The notes: a model not told the origin generated them from the letters alone. Shown: positions 42,681 through 52,968, numbered from the stretch's first letter. The stretch: DNA of 64,000 nucleotides from Williamwhitmania sp. (GCA_035529935.1 DATKVT010000169.1:1-64000), one strand, 5' to 3'. Translations and numbers: made by a program.

Positions 42681-45600
42681 AGTTTCGCAAGATGGTATCG
42701 AGCTCGGCAACCAAATGTGATAATCGAATTGGCTTAGTAAACAATCCATCGAAGCCAGAACGGCTAATTTTTTCGCGCTCCTCCTCATCGGCAAAGGCAG
42801 TTTGGCAAAATACGGGGATGTTGCTATTCATCGACTTAATTTGATGCGTGGCCTGGTAGCCATCCATCGTCGGCATCCTAAGGTCCATAAGGATGACGTC
42901 AATCCCTGGATTCTTTCTAAAAGCATCGACTGCCTCCACCCCATTTTTTGCCCACAGCACTCTTGCTCTGGAATCTTTAAACGCGGCTCGCAGCAAATAA
43001 AAATTCTCCTCCAAATCGTCAACAACCAAAATCTGCTTGCCCGTCCACACAGGTGGTTTGTTGATTGCTAGATGCTTCTCTGTTGTAAATTTTGCATCCA
43101 CAAACACAAGCGGGATGGTGAAGTAAAAGGATGTTCCACTGCCGAGAGCCGACTGAAACCATACTTCTCCATTCAGCTGCTTTATCATTTTCTTACAAAG
43201 AGGTAGTCCAATGCCAAGGCCACCGCTCTCGTTTGACGGGGAAGCGCCAGGTGTAAATGGGTGAAAAAGGTGAGATTGCTTCTCGTCAGATATGCCAACG
43301 CCAGAATCAACCACATAAAAAAGAAGATTATAGGGATCTTTTAGCGTATATCCAAACTCCACAAATCCATTGGTGGTAAATCTTAGGGCGTTGGTAAGCA
43401 AATTCTCTAGGATGTGCCTAAGTCGGTATCCATCGGTAAGAATATTCATTTCTGAATCGGCCAACTCCTGCTTAATAGAAAGTTTAACGCTGTTAGATAC
43501 CAAGCCCTGCTCAAATAAATCTGCGTAAACATTTTCCATAATTTCGTTAAGCCTACAAGGAGCGTTAACAACCTTAAACTGCCCTGTTTCCAACTTGGAA
43601 AGATCGATGGTATTTTCAATAGTACGCAAAAGATGGCTACTGTTTTGGTTGATTATCGAAAGGAAACGCTCTCGGTCATCCTGGCTCAAGTCAGGCGAGG
43701 CAAGCAGGGTGTTAAACCCAACAATGGCATTCAGGGGAGTACGAATCTCGTGTGAGATATTGGCCAGAAAAGCCATCTTAAGTCTGTCAGACTCTTCGGC
43801 TCGCTCCTTTGCTATCCGAAGCTCGTTCTCATATTCCTTCCTCAAAGATATGTCCTCTGAAATGATGAGAATATGCTGAATTATTCCGTTTCGATCTTTA
43901 ACGGGTGAAATGCTGGCCGTAATCCAGATTTCTTTGCCATCCTTTTTGTATGAAATCATCTCTCCACGCCAGGTATTTCCAGCAAGAACAGTTGATAGAA
44001 TTTTATCCACAAATTTTTGATCTTGGCCTGGAAAAAAGCAAGAAGAAAGGTTCATACCTCCTGATTCCGCGTCGGAAAATCCGGTGATTTCAGTAAATGC
44101 AGGATTTACCAACTCAACAATGCCATTTACATTAGCAAGCACCAGCGAAACTGGTGATGCATTAATTGCCTTAGAAAGGATGCGTAACATTCGCTCCGCC
44201 TCAACACGTGCTGTAATATCTACGCTTATTCCTCCTATTCGAATGCTTTCGTCAATACCTCGAAAAAGAAATTTTTGAGTATGAAAGCTGCGTTCATTTC
44301 CAAAACGATCTATAAGTTTTTCCTCAACAACCACTTTGCCATCACGCAACACCACCTCATCTTCAACTTGCCAACGTAACCGCACCTCCTCCGGTATCAT
44401 GTCAGGTGACCGATTCCCATCCGCTAGTTCCCCAAAAGAATTATCCATCAGCTGATTTTGATAGATCATTTTCTGTTCTGGTGTTTTTATGAATACACCA
44501 ACGGTAAGGTTATCTAAAAAAGCATCGTGGAGACGTTCTGTTTTAAGGAGAATTTCTTCGGCATTCATCCTTTCAGTAATGTCCTTGGTGTCTTCAATAA
44601 TACCAAGAAATTCATCGCGTTCACCCAAGAATGGTACAAGTGTATGAATGCACCTTATTTTTTTACCTGACTTATGAAAGGAAACCTCGTCAAACTCGAC
44701 CACGTTTTCACCCGCCAATATTTTTTCAATGGAGCAGTCGGCAGTATGGCAGAATCGACAAGGGAAAGTATCATAGCACTTTTTGCCCTCGACATCCTCC
44801 CTGTTTAGACCAAATATTTTACAATAAGCGTCGTTAACTCGAACAACATCATGGTTGGGATCAATAATCCGCAGTCCATTTGCCGTGGAGTTAAATATTT
44901 GTTTCAGCTCAGTATTGGCATCAATAATTTCCTTCGACCTACAGCTAACTTCTCGCTCCACGTTATTTTTTAAATCCTGAATAACTCCAAGGGGAAGACG
45001 AAACAACAACCTTAACAGGAAAAAGAGCAGGACTAGAAAAAATGAGGAAAAGCCAAACAACCACCACAAATATGCTCGGTAATCCTTGTTGACCGCGCTT
45101 GTATCGACAGCAAAAAAGATGGTGCAAATTTTTTGTCCACTATAGCTGTTCACGGTAAAAAATGGAAAAATAGAGTAATATCGATCACCCCAATATGCTA
45201 TCTGATTAGCATTAACCCCATTACTTGTGAAGGATGAAAGGAAGAGAGAATCGCTTCCATAACCACGGAGATAACCCTTGTTACCATTATCAATGGGCAT
45301 GAATCCTGATTCGCCTTTGTTTATTAATTTTTGAGGGAAGACGCTACAGAGTTTAAGATTCAGCGAATCGGTTAATTGTCGAACAAAGCCTTCGTCGCGA
45401 AGGCCAAGTCTTACAAATCCAGCCACCCGATTTCGATAAATAATAGGGCTTGAAATAAAATAGTAAAACCCCTTGGGGCCTAAACTATACCCGCTACAAT
45501 TGGGGGGAGAACTTATGTCATTTAACCGCAGAATAATCCCACTATCAAGGGTTGTCTCAAGTGAATCGTTGAAGCCAACAACTAAATTACCAGCTGAATT

Positions 45601-45978
45601 ATAGAAATCCAAGAATATCTCATCTTGGCCCTTTCTGTTCATCCAGCTAAAACTCGGCTGAACCGCCAAAAAAATCTTTGCCGTATTTTCCTCAGACAGT
45701 GCAGCAGCAATCGTTGAAGATTTAGCATAATCCTCCACCATTCGAGAATACTTGAAGGAAGAGAATTGCAGGACACCGCGCATCTCCGATTTTGCCCTGT
45801 CTGCCGTCTGATTAATTACCCACTGTCGGTACTGGTGTTTGGTTTTAACCCCGTTAACAACAAAAACTGCAACCAATAAGGCAAAAAAAATCATTACCAT
45901 TAAGGTTGCCTTTCGTTCAAACGAACGGTCAACCTTAAAAAAAATTCTTTTCAAAGCTGATGGGTGATAGTGAAACAA
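42679..45978 (-). CDS. Multi-PAS hybrid sensor histidine kinase
   Basis: This 1099-residue protein has one membrane helix at about 27-45, a periplasmic sensor (about 46-300) and a second helix (about 306-330). Three PAS domains follow (about 350-470, 480-600 and 600-720). HisKA carries the phospho-His in 'NISHEIRTP' (about 743), then HATPase ('NLLTNALRF', 'DSGVGIS', 'GGLGIGLPLC', about 850-960) and a receiver with Asp in 'ILMDLRMP' (about 1028). The first PAS has a cysteine cluster 'KKCYDTFPCRFCHTADCS'. The start is uncertain: the open frame begins at a TTG (45978), while the first ATG (45900) falls inside the first membrane helix. It is the last gene of a run that includes the FTHF cyclo-ligase 35 bases upstream. 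Confidence 0.92.
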   Translation of the reverse strand: MFHYHPSALKRIFFKVDRSFERKATLMVMIFFALLVAVFVVNGVKTKHQYRQWVINQTADRAKSEMRGVLQFSSFKYSRMVEDYAKSSTIAAALSEENTAKIFLAVQPSFSWMNRKGQDEIFLDFYNSAGNLVVGFNDSLETTLDSGIILRLNDISSPPNCSGYSLGPKGFYYFISSPIIYRNRVAGFVRLGLRDEGFVRQLTDSLNLKLCSVFPQKLINKGESGFMPIDNGNKGYLRGYGSDSLFLSSFTSNGVNANQIAYWGDRYYSIFPFFTVNSYSGQKICTIFFAVDTSAVNKDYRAYLWWLFGFSSFFLVLLFFLLRLLFRLPLGVIQDLKNNVEREVSCRSKEIIDANTELKQIFNSTANGLRIIDPNHDVVRVNDAYCKIFGLNREDVEGKKCYDTFPCRFCHTADCSIEKILAGENVVEFDEVSFHKSGKKIRCIHTLVPFLGERDEFLGIIEDTKDITERMNAEEILLKTERLHDAFLDNLTVGVFIKTPEQKMIYQNQLMDNSFGELADGNRSPDMIPEEVRLRWQVEDEVVLRDGKVVVEEKLIDRFGNERSFHTQKFLFRGIDESIRIGGISVDITARVEAERMLRILSKAINASPVSLVLANVNGIVELVNPAFTEITGFSDAESGGMNLSSCFFPGQDQKFVDKILSTVLAGNTWRGEMISYKKDGKEIWITASISPVKDRNGIIQHILIISEDISLRKEYENELRIAKERAEESDRLKMAFLANISHEIRTPLNAIVGFNTLLASPDLSQDDRERFLSIINQNSSHLLRTIENTIDLSKLETGQFKVVNAPCRLNEIMENVYADLFEQGLVSNSVKLSIKQELADSEMNILTDGYRLRHILENLLTNALRFTTNGFVEFGYTLKDPYNLLFYVVDSGVGISDEKQSHLFHPFTPGASPSNESGGLGIGLPLCKKMIKQLNGEVWFQSALGSGTSFYFTIPLVFVDAKFTTEKHLAINKPPVWTGKQILVVDDLEENFYLLRAAFKDSRARVLWAKNGVEAVDAFRKNPGIDVILMDLRMPTMDGYQATHQIKSMNSNIPVFCQTAFADEEEREKISRSGFDGLFTKPIRLSHLVAELDTILRN

Positions 45979-46013
45979 AAAAATGTTGGTACAATATCGC
46001 AGCTAATCTGCAA

Positions 46014-46565
46014 TTATGCAACAATAACCCGATCCATCTTTACATCAAACTCATCAACTGGAACATTATCAACAAGCTGCTCCAAAAAACAAACACCAAC
46101 CTTAAAAAATCCAGAAGTACGAAGCAGCTTATCATAAAATGCCTTACCTCTGCCAAGTCTGTTGTTCTCACAGTCGAAAGCCAAACCGGGAATAATTGCA
46201 AAGTCAATTTCATCTGGCGAAACAAGTGGACCTTGATGCGGCTCCATGATTCCAAAACTACCACTCTTTTGAAGCCTTCCATCAGGAAAATATTCTCTAA
46301 GGTCAAGTGTGTCTCCATTAACTACTGGCAAAACAATTCTCTTTTTCGCGATCCACGATTGAAGGAAAGATAGCGTTTGAACCTCGTCAGGAAGTGCCAT
46401 ATAGGCCAATATTGTATTCGCCTCCTGAAACTCAGTCATCAACTCTAATTGCCGATGAATGGCTGTCGATTTTTCAGCAATCTGAAGTGGAGTCATCGCT
46501 CTCTTTATTGTTTTAATCTCCCGCCGAAGAAGATCCTTTTTCCTAGTGATACTATTGTTGTCCAT
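46014..46565 (-). CDS. 5-formyltetrahydrofolate cyclo-ligase
   Basis: This 183-residue enzyme recycles 5-formyl-THF to 5,10-methenyl-THF with ATP. The fold start 'LLRREIKTIKRAMT', the substrate-binding 'GLAFDCENNRLGRGKAFYD' region (about 130-148) and 'GSFGIMEP' are visible. It sits between the large surface metallopeptidase-like gene (8 bases upstream) and the hybrid kinase gene. In E. coli the homologous gene is ygfA (fau) downstream of 6S RNA; no such RNA is seen here. Confidence 0.92.
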   Translation of the reverse strand: MDNNSITRKKDLLRREIKTIKRAMTPLQIAEKSTAIHRQLELMTEFQEANTILAYMALPDEVQTLSFLQSWIAKKRIVLPVVNGDTLDLREYFPDGRLQKSGSFGIMEPHQGPLVSPDEIDFAIIPGLAFDCENNRLGRGKAFYDKLLRTSGFFKVGVCFLEQLVDNVPVDEFDVKMDRVIVA

Positions 46566-46573
46566 CTACATTT

Positions 46574-49429
46574 CTAGTTAATGGTTATTCCAAAAAACAG
46601 GCTGAAAAATGGCTCGTTACTCTTAGTGTTGCCTAGCCTAAATTGGGTGGAAAGTGGGAATGCATTCCTAAACAAGTGGTAATCAAACCCAATATCAACA
46701 CCAAACGACTGGTATATTGGATTAAGCGTAACAAGGCTCTTTTGAACATTATCGTAAACATCGTAAGAATTTTCCGCCCTATCGAAAAACGCATTTAATC
46801 GTACTCGCTGCAAGTATAAAAAGTTCGGTATTGCCCAATCGGGATAAGCAATTGGAAATGCGTAGTCGAGGGAGAATGTTCTCAGCTCCTTGCTTGGTTG
46901 CGCAGCATATCCGCGAGGAAAGGCGAGATTGGAACTAAAATAGTACCTTTTCAGGTACTGCTTCTGGATTCCCAATGAAAACATTAGCGAATGATTAACA
47001 GCAATACCCGGTAACATTTGTCGGAAAAGAATGGAGGCAATTGATCCAGTATTTTCGTTTTCAAAAGGGGTAGCACTGTATCGTATATCCACTATCTTTC
47101 CCCAGCGTGGGCGAATATCACGAGGTGCAGACTCCCATGAAGAATAGCAGTATAGACGAAAGCTTGTCGTTGTATAGTCTCGAGTATAGCTAGAATCGGT
47201 GCGGTTGTAAAAATAATCGTTTGTATGCCCAATGCTTATTGATGGAGTCATCCTACGCACAAACTTACCTCTAGAGAAGTTGAGCGGTAGCGATACAATA
47301 CCATTAAGATCAAGCCTGTCAGCATTAATTATTGGAACTGTTTTCGCATTAGGATCTCGATAAAAAAGCGGTTGTGCACCATAGTCGGCAGAAATGCTGA
47401 TTACGGGAAACCAGCCTTGGTAAATAAACCGCGCATGGTATTGTGATGAACCGTTTTGGAAGGAGTAGCCCAAAACTGAAAGACTCGTTGAAAGGATATT
47501 TTGAGACATTAGCGTAAAGCCTGGAGCAAACTCGGCGGTGGATGGTGTTAGCACGAGTGGATCATAGTAAAAAGGAGCCCAGCTATGAAAATTAAATAGA
47601 TGCAGTCCCTTTCGGTACGGGTTGATAGAATAATTAGAAACCTTGGCTGTGTCGATTACTGCCGATTTCGAAAACTCACCAATGTGAGCCTCTAGAGGAT
47701 CATGAAAGCCAAGTGCATCAGCTTGAATGGGAACTTTGTTGGAAAACAAACTATCTTGAATAATGGCAATACGATATCCGCTTGCAGTATATTTCGAAAA
47801 AACAACACCTCTTCCATCCATTGCAGCTGAGGGATATTGGGCACCGAACCGTGAATTGGTGATGCTAAAAAGCTGATGACTCACAGTGTCAATGGCAAAG
47901 AGATTGTTGACTGATCCGCTGTAGGAAGAAAAAACAACATATCCCTCTAAGAATTTTGGGGTTGCAATATCTGCCACCTCCGAGCTAAGCAACGTGGATA
48001 CTGAATTGTTTGCAAAAGAAAAAACACATAACGATTTCCCCAGAGAATCAACTTTGGTAAACACAACTCGTGTGCGGGTCTCATCCCAACTCGGATTTTG
48101 CAATGCCACCCCAAGCGGAAAACCTACAGTTTTCGCGAGCGACATACTTTTCAAGTCATAAATAATCAACTTTTGTAAACCGTTTCGAGCCACACTCACA
48201 GCCACAAATTGCTGCGCTTTACTGTCGAGGGAAGGAGAAAAAAGTTGATCGGGGTAGTTAACAGAAACAAATTTATGGTTCTTAATCAGGAGCAAGTTGA
48301 TGATTGATTTACCCTCCTCGCCCCACCTTACACTTGGCAGATAATCATCCCAGGCTACCATTCCTGAAGCAACGCTAAATGGATCAAACATGGAACCCGT
48401 TACAATAAGAGACTCCTCCTTACCTGAAGAAACATTAATGGTTACAAGCGATGGTGTTTCCCTTAATCCTGACTTATAGGCTACTACAGTTGAGTCATTT
48501 AAATAGCATGGGTAGTAGTAGCTTGTGTAAGATTTCTCCAAAGAAGGGACGGTAAATCCGTCCTGTGGTTTTATATTTCTGTCCTCGGCAACCCACACGG
48601 AGTCGAGAAACGAAAAAGTATTATGGAAAAGCTGCTGTCTAGAAACACCTGCATATTTTTTCAAACCAAAGTAAAACGGTGCAAGTGTATATGGATTTCG
48701 AGCAGTGTATCGCATCACATTAGGCCATACGGAATCGCCATATTTCATGTTAACGTACGAAACCAACTTATATCCAAACTCATAGTAATCTGGTATGTAA
48801 TCGCGATATGAGCCCATCAACCATTTATCATAGGTAAAGGTTTTACCTGTAAGAAATGCTGCCCGATGCCCCTGTTCAAAGCTAGGTAGGCGACCTCGTC
48901 CCGATTTGGAAAACCGCGTTTCAGATACAACTGCATCTCCCTCGAGAAACCAACGCGGAGTAAACGATAATGACGCACCCCAAGCCTGTTCACCAAAAGG
49001 ATAGGTAAGCATGTGCACCAATCCGTGATTTAATTCCTCCATCTGCACGGAGTGCTGAAATTCATGCGCTGCGAGCTGCTTCAACCAATCCTGTGGATAA
49101 ATATCTTGTGGTGAAACAGAATAGAGTTCCATCCGTCGTGGTACAAGGGTTACAAAACCATTTGAATAAGGGTTCCAGGGATGAAAGAGTACAGTCAAAG
49201 GACGTCTAAAATGTACGCTGTCGGCAGTGGCAACAGCATCTACATAAACTGCAAATTTCAGCGCAAGCGGTTTATAACCTACTGGATAAATTATATGAAA
49301 TCGATTATTTTTTGCCACAAGCCATTTTACTGATGCAGCATCCTGTCCAGAACTAAAGTATTGGGCAGTTAACGTGATTGGTAATAGTAGCAGAATAATA
49401 ATTATCTGCAGCCGAAAATGTTGTCGCAT
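46574..49429 (-). CDS. Outer-membrane protein with HExxH peptidase-like, beta-propeller and barrel regions
   Basis: This 951-residue protein has a signal peptide (about 1-22) and an N-terminal gluzincin-like domain with 'AAHEFQHSVQ' (HExxH, about residues 119-128). A downstream 'WFLEGDAVVSE' (about 159-169) supplies the candidate third ligand Glu, as in peptidase-MA domains. TolB/WD40-like repeats (about 290-610) follow, then a C-terminal outer-membrane beta-barrel (about 640-951) ending in an aromatic strand. The combination would place a zinc peptidase at the cell surface or periplasmic face of the outer membrane. Substrate and role are unknown. It lies in a tight run after the SUI1-like gene (9 bases) and before 5-FTHF cyclo-ligase (8 bases). 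Confidence 0.75.
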   Translation of the reverse strand: MRQHFRLQIIIILLLLPITLTAQYFSSGQDAASVKWLVAKNNRFHIIYPVGYKPLALKFAVYVDAVATADSVHFRRPLTVLFHPWNPYSNGFVTLVPRRMELYSVSPQDIYPQDWLKQLAAHEFQHSVQMEELNHGLVHMLTYPFGEQAWGASLSFTPRWFLEGDAVVSETRFSKSGRGRLPSFEQGHRAAFLTGKTFTYDKWLMGSYRDYIPDYYEFGYKLVSYVNMKYGDSVWPNVMRYTARNPYTLAPFYFGLKKYAGVSRQQLFHNTFSFLDSVWVAEDRNIKPQDGFTVPSLEKSYTSYYYPCYLNDSTVVAYKSGLRETPSLVTINVSSGKEESLIVTGSMFDPFSVASGMVAWDDYLPSVRWGEEGKSIINLLLIKNHKFVSVNYPDQLFSPSLDSKAQQFVAVSVARNGLQKLIIYDLKSMSLAKTVGFPLGVALQNPSWDETRTRVVFTKVDSLGKSLCVFSFANNSVSTLLSSEVADIATPKFLEGYVVFSSYSGSVNNLFAIDTVSHQLFSITNSRFGAQYPSAAMDGRGVVFSKYTASGYRIAIIQDSLFSNKVPIQADALGFHDPLEAHIGEFSKSAVIDTAKVSNYSINPYRKGLHLFNFHSWAPFYYDPLVLTPSTAEFAPGFTLMSQNILSTSLSVLGYSFQNGSSQYHARFIYQGWFPVISISADYGAQPLFYRDPNAKTVPIINADRLDLNGIVSLPLNFSRGKFVRRMTPSISIGHTNDYFYNRTDSSYTRDYTTTSFRLYCYSSWESAPRDIRPRWGKIVDIRYSATPFENENTGSIASILFRQMLPGIAVNHSLMFSLGIQKQYLKRYYFSSNLAFPRGYAAQPSKELRTFSLDYAFPIAYPDWAIPNFLYLQRVRLNAFFDRAENSYDVYDNVQKSLVTLNPIYQSFGVDIGFDYHLFRNAFPLSTQFRLGNTKSNEPFFSLFFGITIN

Positions 49430-49438
49430 GATGAGTGC

Positions 49439-49786
49439 CTAACCTCCTGCCTGCTTGGCTCGATAACCAGCAGCCTTGAGAATATCGAGTAACTTTTGGC
49501 GAAAATCACCCTGAATGAGAATTTCGCCATCCTTAACAGAACCACCAACACCGCATTTTGTTTTAAGCAACTTCCCCAGCTCCTTCAGTTCAGCATCTGA
49601 GCCAACAAAGCCCGTTATCAAGGTGACTTTTTTCCCTCCACGCTGCTTTTTATCCAGCAAAACGCGAAGATCTTGCTTGGACGGAGGAAGTGTTTCACTT
49701 TCTGGCAGAGAATTATCATCAAACTTATAATCAGGGTTGGTAGAATAAACAATATTCGGCCGATTCCTATTGTTTTTTTCGTTCAT
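49439..49786 (-). CDS. SUI1/eIF1-family translation factor (YciH-like)
   Basis: This 115-residue protein has the SUI1 core '[13 protein letters not shown]' followed by '[35 protein letters not shown]' (about 50-110). YciH-type proteins bind the small ribosomal subunit and discriminate non-canonical initiation. In bacteria they are stress-linked and non-essential. It is the first gene of the run SUI1-like / HExxH-barrel / FTHF cyclo-ligase / hybrid kinase. The N-terminal 40 residues are polar and probably disordered. Confidence 0.92.
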   Translation of the reverse strand: MNEKNNRNRPNIVYSTNPDYKFDDNSLPESETLPPSKQDLRVLLDKKQRGGKKVTLITGFVGSDAELKELGKLLKTKCGVGGSVKDGEILIQGDFRQKLLDILKAAGYRAKQAGG

Positions 49787-49905
49787 TTATAGCAAGTTGA
49801 TTTAGGTAAGTGAGGATGCATAATTTTAGCTAAAATAGGAAGCCCAACAGAATTAATGAAAAAAAAACTCTAATTTCGCTAACTGGTATTAGAAATACTT
49901 TACAA

Positions 49906-52900
49906 ATGAGACAATTTAAGCTCACAAACATTATTGTCGGGTGGATCGTTTTCGCCATTGCCGCAACAACCTACCTGCTAACCATTGAACCCACAGCCAG
50001 CTACTGGGACTGTTCTGAGTTCATAGCTACATCATTTAAACTTGAAGTTGGTCACCCACCGGGTGCTCCACTGTTTATGATTATGGGTAGAATTGCCTCC
50101 CTCTTTGCTTCAAATCCAGCCAAAGTTGCGGCATCAATCAACTCCCTCACCGCATTGGCAAGTGGATTCACCATTCTTTTTCTTTTCTGGTCGATCACTC
50201 ATTTGGCAAAACGTCTATTGGTAAAAAAAGATGAGGAGCCAACCCTGTGGCAAATCATCTCGATAATGGGTGCTGGTGCGGTAGGGGCATTAGCCTATAC
50301 TTACTCCGACACATTTTGGTTTTCAGCGGTGGAAGCGGAGGTTTATGGAACATCGTCGCTGTTCACGGCCATTGTGTTTTGGGCCATCCTGAAATGGGAA
50401 AACGAAGCAGATAAGCCAAGAGCTAACCGATGGATAATTTTTATTGCATACATGATGGGGCTTTCCATTGGGGTACACCTCTTGAGCCTACTAACCATTC
50501 CTGTAATTGTATTCGTTTACTACTTTAAGAAATTCAAGGTAACTCCGTGGGGATTTATTGGTGCTGGTGCTGTTGCTGTTGCTGCATTGGCGGTCGTTTT
50601 GAACGGCATTATTCCATGGCTGATCTCTTTTGCCTCTGGTTTCGATCTCTTTTTTGTAAACACCCTTGGGCTTCCCTTTAATTCTGGTGCTCTATTTTAC
50701 GCACTTCTACTTATCAGTTTGCTCATTTGGAGTGTATACTACACGCACAAAAAAGGTAAGGTCATAGCCAACACCATTATGCTGGCTATTTCCGTGATCA
50801 TTATTGGCTACTCCTCTTTTGCCATGGTGGTAATCCGATCCATTGCCAACCCGCCTCTCGATGAGAATAGCCCAGACAATGTTTTTGCACTGCTACACTA
50901 TATAAATCGTGATCAATACGGTGCCCCGCCACTTGTTTACGGACAGTATTATAACGCTCCTGCGTTAGATTCCAAAGACATAACTAGCTATATTCCAGAA
51001 AACGGTAAGTATAAGAAGGCCTATCTTTCAACGAACTACACTTTCGATGACCGATTTTGTACTTTCTTCCCCAGAATGTATAGCCCTCAGAGTGACCATA
51101 TTCAGGAGTATAAGTCGTGGGCAAACATACAGGGCAAACCTATAGATGTTACCTACAATGGTAAAACACAAACACTCTACTGCCCAACTTTTGGAGAAAA
51201 TTTAAAGTTCTTTTTCAGGTACCAAGTAGGGTTCATGTATTTCCGCTACTTTATGTGGAATTTTGCTGGAAGACAAAATGATGTTCAGGGAACAGGAGAA
51301 CCATACAACGGAAATTGGTTAAGTGGAATAAATGCCGTCGACGATTTTCGACTTGGTCCTCAGGAAAACCTTCCCGCTGGCATGAAAAACCCACAAACAA
51401 GGGCTGTATACTACTTACTGCCATTGCTGTTAGGCCTGCTGGGGGTATTCTATCAATATAACAAAAGCAAAAGAGATTTCTGGGTTGTACTTATGCTTTT
51501 TCTACTTACAGGTCTTGCAATTATTGTTTTCCTCAACCAATCTCCTCTTCAACCAAGAGAGCGAGACTATGCATACGCAGGTTCATTCTATGCTTTTGCC
51601 ATTTGGATTGGACTCGGTATTCTCGCGCTTACAGAGGGGATTAAGCGGGTGATTAAACGGCCGGTAATTGCCGCTTCGTTGGCAACCATAATCGGTTTGT
51701 TAGCTGCTCCAACCTTGATGGCCAAAGAGAATTGGGTTTCGCACGATAGATCTAATCGCTATACTGCGAGAGATTTCGCATACGATTACCTAAATTCATG
51801 TGCACCTAATGCAATTCTATTTACCAATGGGGATAACGATACTTTCCCCCTGTGGTACGCTCAGGAGGTTGAGGGAATTAGAACTGATGTTCGCGTAGTA
51901 AACCTAAGTCTCCTTGGCACCGACTGGTATATCAGTCAAATGCAAAAACAGCTGTACAGCGCTAAACCTGTTCCGTTCACCCTGCCCTTTAATAAATACG
52001 TTCAAGGGGTTAATGAGCAGCTCCCCATTGTGGATAGGGGTATCAAGGGCTATAGTAATGTTGGCGATATTGTAAACTTTATTGCAAGCGACAACGCAGT
52101 GACAAAGGTGCAAACCATGGATGGCGAGTCATTGGACTACCTCCCTACACGCAACATTGCAATTCCCGTAGACAAGGAGAAAGTGTTGGAAAATGGAACT
52201 GTAAGACCCGAAATGGCGAGCCAGATTGATTCCGTTCTGACCTTCACCATTCCGACTTCAAAAAAATACATCAATAAGCCGGAAATGATGCTGCTCGATC
52301 TACTCGCTCACTTTGGCTGGGATCGACCAATATACTTTGTTTCTCCGGCAAGCGATGTGAACATTGGAATTCAGGATTACTTACAGCTCGATGGGTTTGC
52401 TTATCGTCTTGTTCCGATAAAAACCATCTCTGACCAGTACTACAATGTTGGCAGAATTGACGTGGATACGATGTATACAAGAATGATGAAAACATTCCAC
52501 TATGGTGGATACGGAAATCCAAAAACCTTTCTTGACTATAACAATGTAAGGACGCTTCAGGTGGTGCATCTTAAGAAAAATTTCAGCCGGCTTGCTGATG
52601 CACTTTGCGCAGAAGGGAAATACGATTCAGCGAAAGTTGTAATGAATAAGTGTATGGAACTAACCCCAACAAGTCAGATACCATACGACCTATTTACGTT
52701 GGACAATATCCGCAGCCTCTATCTGGCAAAGGAAACAGAAAAGGCGAATAAGCTTGTTGAGGACTTATGCCAAACCACCTCGGACAACCTGGCCTACATC
52801 ATGAACCTTACACCACGATTTAAGTCGATGTACGATACTCCAACTCAGCTCAACCTGTACTTGTGCACTGAAGCAATGAAGATTGCCAAAGAGAACCAAC

Positions 52901-52968
52901 AAGCAGACCTATCAGCGAAATTAGAGAAGGATTTTCAAGCGCGATTCGCGCGGTTTATGCAGCAATAG
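49906..52968 (+). CDS. DUF2723-family (GT117) membrane glycosyltransferase
   Basis: This 1020-residue polytopic protein has about twelve membrane helices in the N-terminal two thirds. The family start 'EPTASYWDCSEFIATSFKLEVGHPPGAPLF' is recognisable at about 28-57, including the acidic pair and HPPG. DUF2723 proteins are GT-C-fold protein O-mannosyltransferase relatives (GT117, TMEM260-like). They use polyprenyl-phosphate sugars to modify exported proteins. The C-terminal part (about 690-1020) is soluble and periplasmic, with TPR-like helices. It is a single gene with a strong terminator. Catalytic detail cannot be verified by eye. Confidence 0.88.
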   Translation: MRQFKLTNIIVGWIVFAIAATTYLLTIEPTASYWDCSEFIATSFKLEVGHPPGAPLFMIMGRIASLFASNPAKVAASINSLTALASGFTILFLFWSITHLAKRLLVKKDEEPTLWQIISIMGAGAVGALAYTYSDTFWFSAVEAEVYGTSSLFTAIVFWAILKWENEADKPRANRWIIFIAYMMGLSIGVHLLSLLTIPVIVFVYYFKKFKVTPWGFIGAGAVAVAALAVVLNGIIPWLISFASGFDLFFVNTLGLPFNSGALFYALLLISLLIWSVYYTHKKGKVIANTIMLAISVIIIGYSSFAMVVIRSIANPPLDENSPDNVFALLHYINRDQYGAPPLVYGQYYNAPALDSKDITSYIPENGKYKKAYLSTNYTFDDRFCTFFPRMYSPQSDHIQEYKSWANIQGKPIDVTYNGKTQTLYCPTFGENLKFFFRYQVGFMYFRYFMWNFAGRQNDVQGTGEPYNGNWLSGINAVDDFRLGPQENLPAGMKNPQTRAVYYLLPLLLGLLGVFYQYNKSKRDFWVVLMLFLLTGLAIIVFLNQSPLQPRERDYAYAGSFYAFAIWIGLGILALTEGIKRVIKRPVIAASLATIIGLLAAPTLMAKENWVSHDRSNRYTARDFAYDYLNSCAPNAILFTNGDNDTFPLWYAQEVEGIRTDVRVVNLSLLGTDWYISQMQKQLYSAKPVPFTLPFNKYVQGVNEQLPIVDRGIKGYSNVGDIVNFIASDNAVTKVQTMDGESLDYLPTRNIAIPVDKEKVLENGTVRPEMASQIDSVLTFTIPTSKKYINKPEMMLLDLLAHFGWDRPIYFVSPASDVNIGIQDYLQLDGFAYRLVPIKTISDQYYNVGRIDVDTMYTRMMKTFHYGGYGNPKTFLDYNNVRTLQVVHLKKNFSRLADALCAEGKYDSAKVVMNKCMELTPTSQIPYDLFTLDNIRSLYLAKETEKANKLVEDLCQTTSDNLAYIMNLTPRFKSMYDTPTQLNLYLCTEAMKIAKENQQADLSAKLEKDFQARFARFMQQ

